Assembly (NCBI GenBank): GCA_964493205.1
Contig: CAZBMJ010000026.1
Coordinates: 1 to 33,422, forward strand
Source: CAZBMJ01 sp964493205
Lineage (GTDB): Bacteria > Myxococcota > UBA727 > JABDBI01
DNA length: 33,422 bases
Direction of reading: 5' to 3'
Below, in pieces: positions 30,962-33,422 of this stretch. The notes under the pieces were generated by a model, which was not told the origin of the DNA, made no database searches, and saw only the letters and a list, made by a program, of their open reading frames with translations. Each line of letters begins with the position of its first letter. Within the stretch, counting starts at the first letter, position 1. Made by a program: the position numbers and the translations under genes.

Positions 30962-32362
30962 ATGTTCATTAATAAAATTTTAAAAGGTCGCATTAAACAG
31001 GTTCATCTTGTTGGTATTGGTGGCATTGGCATGAGTGGCATTGCCAGAGTTCTTATGGCTGAAGGTTTTTTAGTAAGTGGCTCAGACCTTTATGAAAATA
31101 ATGAAATTAATATTCTTAAAAATTTAGGTGCTCGCATTTTTATTGGCCATAGGGCAGAAAATATTAATAATGCGGATGTTTTAGTTTATTCATCGGCTAT
31201 TAATCTTGATAATATTGAAATCTTAGAAGCTAAAAAAGCTAATATTCCTGTTATTCAAAGAGCGGTAATGCTTGCAGAACTTATGCGATTACGATGTGGC
31301 ATTGCCATATCAGGTGCCCACGGTAAAACTACTACTACAAGTATGATTGGTTATTTGATGTATAAAGCTAATCTTGATCCTACTGTTGTGATCGGTGGTG
31401 TGGTTAATAAGTTTGACAGCAATGCTATTGTTGGCAAAAGTCAGTTTATGATAGCTGAAGCAGACGAATCAGACGGAAGTTTTTTGCATTTATCGCCCAG
31501 TATTGCTGTGATCACTAATATTGATAGAGAACACCTTGATTATTACCAAGGTGGCATAGAAGAAGTTTTAGAAAAATTTAGATTATTTCTCAAATTAGTG
31601 CCTTTTTATGGCCTTATTGTTGCATGTATTGACGACGAAAATATCAAGAAAATATTAGCTAACATAAACCGTAGAGTTATTACTTATGGTTTTGATATAA
31701 GTGCCAATTATTCTGCCCGTAATTTAATCTATGAAGGTTTTTCTACCTCTTTTGATTTGTATATTAATCAAGAATTTATTCGTACTATTACTATTTCTAT
31801 GGCAGGCAAGCATAATGTTCTTAATGCTTTAGCTGCTATTATAGTTTTGGAAGAAGTGGGTATTAAAACCCTTAATTTATTAGAAAGTTTAAAAAGCTTT
31901 GATGGTGTCAAAAGAAGATTTAGTTTGGTGAGCTCTAATAATAATTTTACTATTATCGATGATTACGCTCATCATCCAACAGAGATTAAAGCTATTTTAC
32001 AAACTGCTAAAAATTGCTTTTTAAATAGAAAAATTCATGTTTTATTTCAACCCCACAGATTTTCTCGCACAAGAGATTTACTGGATGACTTTGCTAATTG
32101 TTTTGCCGATTGTGATTCACTAATAATAAGTGATATTTATGCGGCTTCAGAAGAGCCTATTTTTGGCATTAATTCTCAAATGCTTGCTAAAAATGTCACA
32201 AAATTTTCTAATAAAAATGCTATGTATGGGGCAAGTTTAGATGAAAGCATACAAAAAATGGCTGATCTAGTACAAAAAAATGATGTGATACTTACTCTAG
32301 GTGCCGGCAATGTAACCAGTGCTGGTAGTAAAATTAATTATTTATTAAGTTCAAAATTTTAG
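30962..32362 (+). CDS. murC: MurC, UDP-MurNAc:L-alanine ligase
   Basis: The 466-residue cytosolic ligase adds the first L-alanine to UDP-MurNAc. The N-terminal UDP-binding loop VHLVGIGGIGMSGIA is at 14-28, the P-loop GAHGKTTTT at 118-126, and AEADESDGSFLHL (about 167-179), VITNIDREHLDYY (186-198) and IIDDYAHHPTEI (about 332-343) are classic MurC motifs. FQPHRFSRTRDL follows near 363-374. The end is the usual LGAGNVTSAGSKI. Gap to murB is 7 bp. The order murG-murC-murB is the common one; ddl and ftsQ-ftsA-ftsZ would be expected next. Confidence 0.96.
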   Translation: MFINKILKGRIKQVHLVGIGGIGMSGIARVLMAEGFLVSGSDLYENNEINILKNLGARIFIGHRAENINNADVLVYSSAINLDNIEILEAKKANIPVIQRAVMLAELMRLRCGIAISGAHGKTTTTSMIGYLMYKANLDPTVVIGGVVNKFDSNAIVGKSQFMIAEADESDGSFLHLSPSIAVITNIDREHLDYYQGGIEEVLEKFRLFLKLVPFYGLIVACIDDENIKKILANINRRVITYGFDISANYSARNLIYEGFSTSFDLYINQEFIRTITISMAGKHNVLNALAAIIVLEEVGIKTLNLLESLKSFDGVKRRFSLVSSNNNFTIIDDYAHHPTEIKAILQTAKNCFLNRKIHVLFQPHRFSRTRDLLDDFANCFADCDSLIISDIYAASEEPIFGINSQMLAKNVTKFSNKNAMYGASLDESIQKMADLVQKNDVILTLGAGNVTSAGSKINYLLSSKF

Positions 32363-32369
32363 GTTTTTT

Positions 32370-33266
32370 ATGTTTGCTTTAAAACAATTATTATATAAAT
32401 TAAATACGCAAGAAAACATTTCTCTTGCACCTTTTAGTAGTATGAAAGTTGGCGGTAAAGCTAGATTTTTTGTTGTTATTAATAATAGTATAAATTTATG
32501 TGAACTTGATAAGGCTTTAAAAGAGCATGATTATAAAAAACATATTTTAAGCGGTGGTTCTAATACGCTCTTTAGTGATCAAGAATTTTTAGGCGTGGTG
32601 ATAAAGCTTGCTAATACTTTTGATTACATAAAACAAATTAATAACTTAGAATTTGAAGTAGGTGCTAGCACTTCCTATGCAAAGCTTACTAAGCTTTTTT
32701 TATCATTAGGGGACGCAAGTGCTCTAGGTTGGCTTGGTACACCAGGGCTTGTTGGCGGCGCGCTACGTATGAATGCTGGTAGTTCCCTAGGGGTTATAGG
32801 CGATGTGGTAGAATCTATCACTGGAATATTAGACGGCCAAGAAATTACTTTTTATAAAAAAGATTTAGTTTATTCTTATAGGTCTACTAATTTACCTCAA
32901 AATTTTATTATAACTAAAGCTCACCTAAAAGCTTCTCCAATAGCCAATAAAGAAAGCTTATTAGTAAAAGCCCTAGAGCTTAAACAAAAAAGATTACTTA
33001 CTCAGCCAAGAAATAGCTCTTTAGGAAGTTTTTTTAAAAATCCTTTGCCATTATTTGCGGGTAAACTCATTGAAAATGCCGGTTTAAAAGGTTCTAGTAT
33101 AGGGGATGCTCAGGTATCTCCTATACATGCTAATTTTATTATTAATACTAATAAAGCCACTGCAAGTGACGTAATTTTATTAGCCAATACTATAAAAACC
33201 AAAGTGTATAACGAATTTAATAGTATTCTTGAGCCTGAAATAAAGCTTATTGGGGAAGATTGGTAA
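32370..33266 (+). CDS. murB: MurB, UDP-N-acetylenolpyruvoylglucosamine reductase
   Basis: The 298-residue FAD enzyme reduces UDP-GlcNAc-enolpyruvate to UDP-MurNAc with NADPH, upstream of MurC in the pathway. The FAD-binding part shows FSSMKVGGKARFF (22-34), LSGGSNTLFSD (60-70) and LGTPGLVGGALRMNAGS (122-138). Catalytic residues are present: Arg171 in YSYRSTN, Ser220 in SLGSFFKNP, and Glu290 in LEPEIKLIG. Length and the absence of an extra loop fit the type II enzymes. It is the last gene of the operon: a terminator hairpin overlaps its final codons, and no gene begins in the remaining 156 nt. Confidence 0.96.
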   Translation: MFALKQLLYKLNTQENISLAPFSSMKVGGKARFFVVINNSINLCELDKALKEHDYKKHILSGGSNTLFSDQEFLGVVIKLANTFDYIKQINNLEFEVGASTSYAKLTKLFLSLGDASALGWLGTPGLVGGALRMNAGSSLGVIGDVVESITGILDGQEITFYKKDLVYSYRSTNLPQNFIITKAHLKASPIANKESLLVKALELKQKRLLTQPRNSSLGSFFKNPLPLFAGKLIENAGLKGSSIGDAQVSPIHANFIINTNKATASDVILLANTIKTKVYNEFNSILEPEIKLIGEDW

Positions 33267-33286
33267 AGAAAAAATCTTCTTTTTTT
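33255..33286 (+). terminator. Terminator overlapping the murB 3' end
   Basis: GAAGAT (33255-33260) pairs with ATCTTC (33274-33279), extendable by two G-U pairs, followed by a run of seven T's (33280-33286). The stem starts before the murB stop codon at 33264-33266. It suggests that the rsmH-murB transcript ends here. Confidence 0.6.
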
Positions 33287-33292
33287 AAATAA

Positions 33293-33359
33293 GCCTAGAT
33301 GTTCGAATTACCTTTTCAGCCCGTTTCTACGTGCCACGCCTTGTACGAGGCATCTAGGC
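33293..33359. repeat. GC-richer inverted-repeat element
   Basis: GCCTAGATG (33293-33301) and CATCTAGGC (33351-33359) are perfectly complementary, and the stem can continue inward as TTCG (33302-33305) with CGAG, past one bulged G. An inner alternative hairpin, GCCT-tgtacg-AGGC (33338-33351), uses part of the same strand. The 67-bp unit is about 52% G+C against a far more AT-rich background. It resembles a mobile palindromic intergenic repeat or a structured RNA. No second copy was found in this window. The remaining 60 nt to the window end show nothing I can name. Confidence 0.5.
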
Positions 33360-33422
33360 AATTAATCTTTCTGTCCAGCCCCCTATATAATGTGGAGAGA
33401 ATTAAGTCGTAGATTTAATTAA

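Noticed and set aside
33302..33310. TTCGAATTA as a tRNA T-loop
   Set aside because: The flanks cannot form a T-stem, acceptor stem or anticodon arm.

Overview
The window looks like part of the chromosome of a small-genome, host-dependent bacterium. It is AT-rich by eye, its genes are densely packed, and many encode exported proteins with eukaryote-like domains (two ankyrin-repeat proteins, a RING-like Cys-rich protein). The cell still makes a meso-diaminopimelate peptidoglycan precursor. I favour Candidatus Dependentiae (TM6/Babeliae) at moderate confidence, because the dcw cluster here has lost its division genes; another amoeba- or protist-associated lineage is possible. No rRNA or tRNA gene, CRISPR array or complete insertion sequence was seen.

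Region 1 (1-12015) is an accessory, eroding region. It holds a MepB-family gene between decayed reading frames, two convergent exported ankyrin genes, the broken 3' end of an ABC exporter gene, small exported proteins, a DUF5694-type lipoprotein, an N-carbamoylputrescine amidase, an AraC-GyrI regulator, CsaA, and two enzymes that normally work in the cytosol (an APH-type kinase and a GT2 glycosyltransferase) but here carry lipoprotein-type export signals.

Region 2 (12016-14792) is a three-gene ABC uptake system of the TrpXYZ type (COG2984/4120/1101). A complete attenuator precedes it: a consensus-like promoter, a 32-residue leader peptide containing FFFSYF, an antiterminator and a terminator that compete for the same 7-nt strand, then the transporter. 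This predicts control by charged tRNA-Phe (and perhaps tRNA-Tyr), and is the most interesting system in the window.

Region 3 (14764-18594) holds more exported proteins of unknown role, including the RING-like Cys-rich membrane protein. A 40-codon duplicate of its 3' end lies about 0.95 kb downstream, fused by an ATGA overlap to a GNAT acetyltransferase gene. A lipoprotein follows.

Region 4 (23820-18583, minus strand) contains housekeeping genes: DUF4442 hotdog protein, a possible 57-residue protein, an alpha/beta hydrolase, a DksA/TraR-like regulator without a full zinc finger, PhoH, YbeY, and two tandem paralogous exported proteins placed tightly behind ybeY.

Region 5 (23821-33422) is the dcw cluster in the order rsmH-murE-murF-mraY-murD-murG-murC-murB. 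It is tightly coupled and ends in a terminator that overlaps the murB stop. mraZ, ftsL, ftsI and ftsW are absent from their usual places. A GC-richer inverted-repeat element follows.
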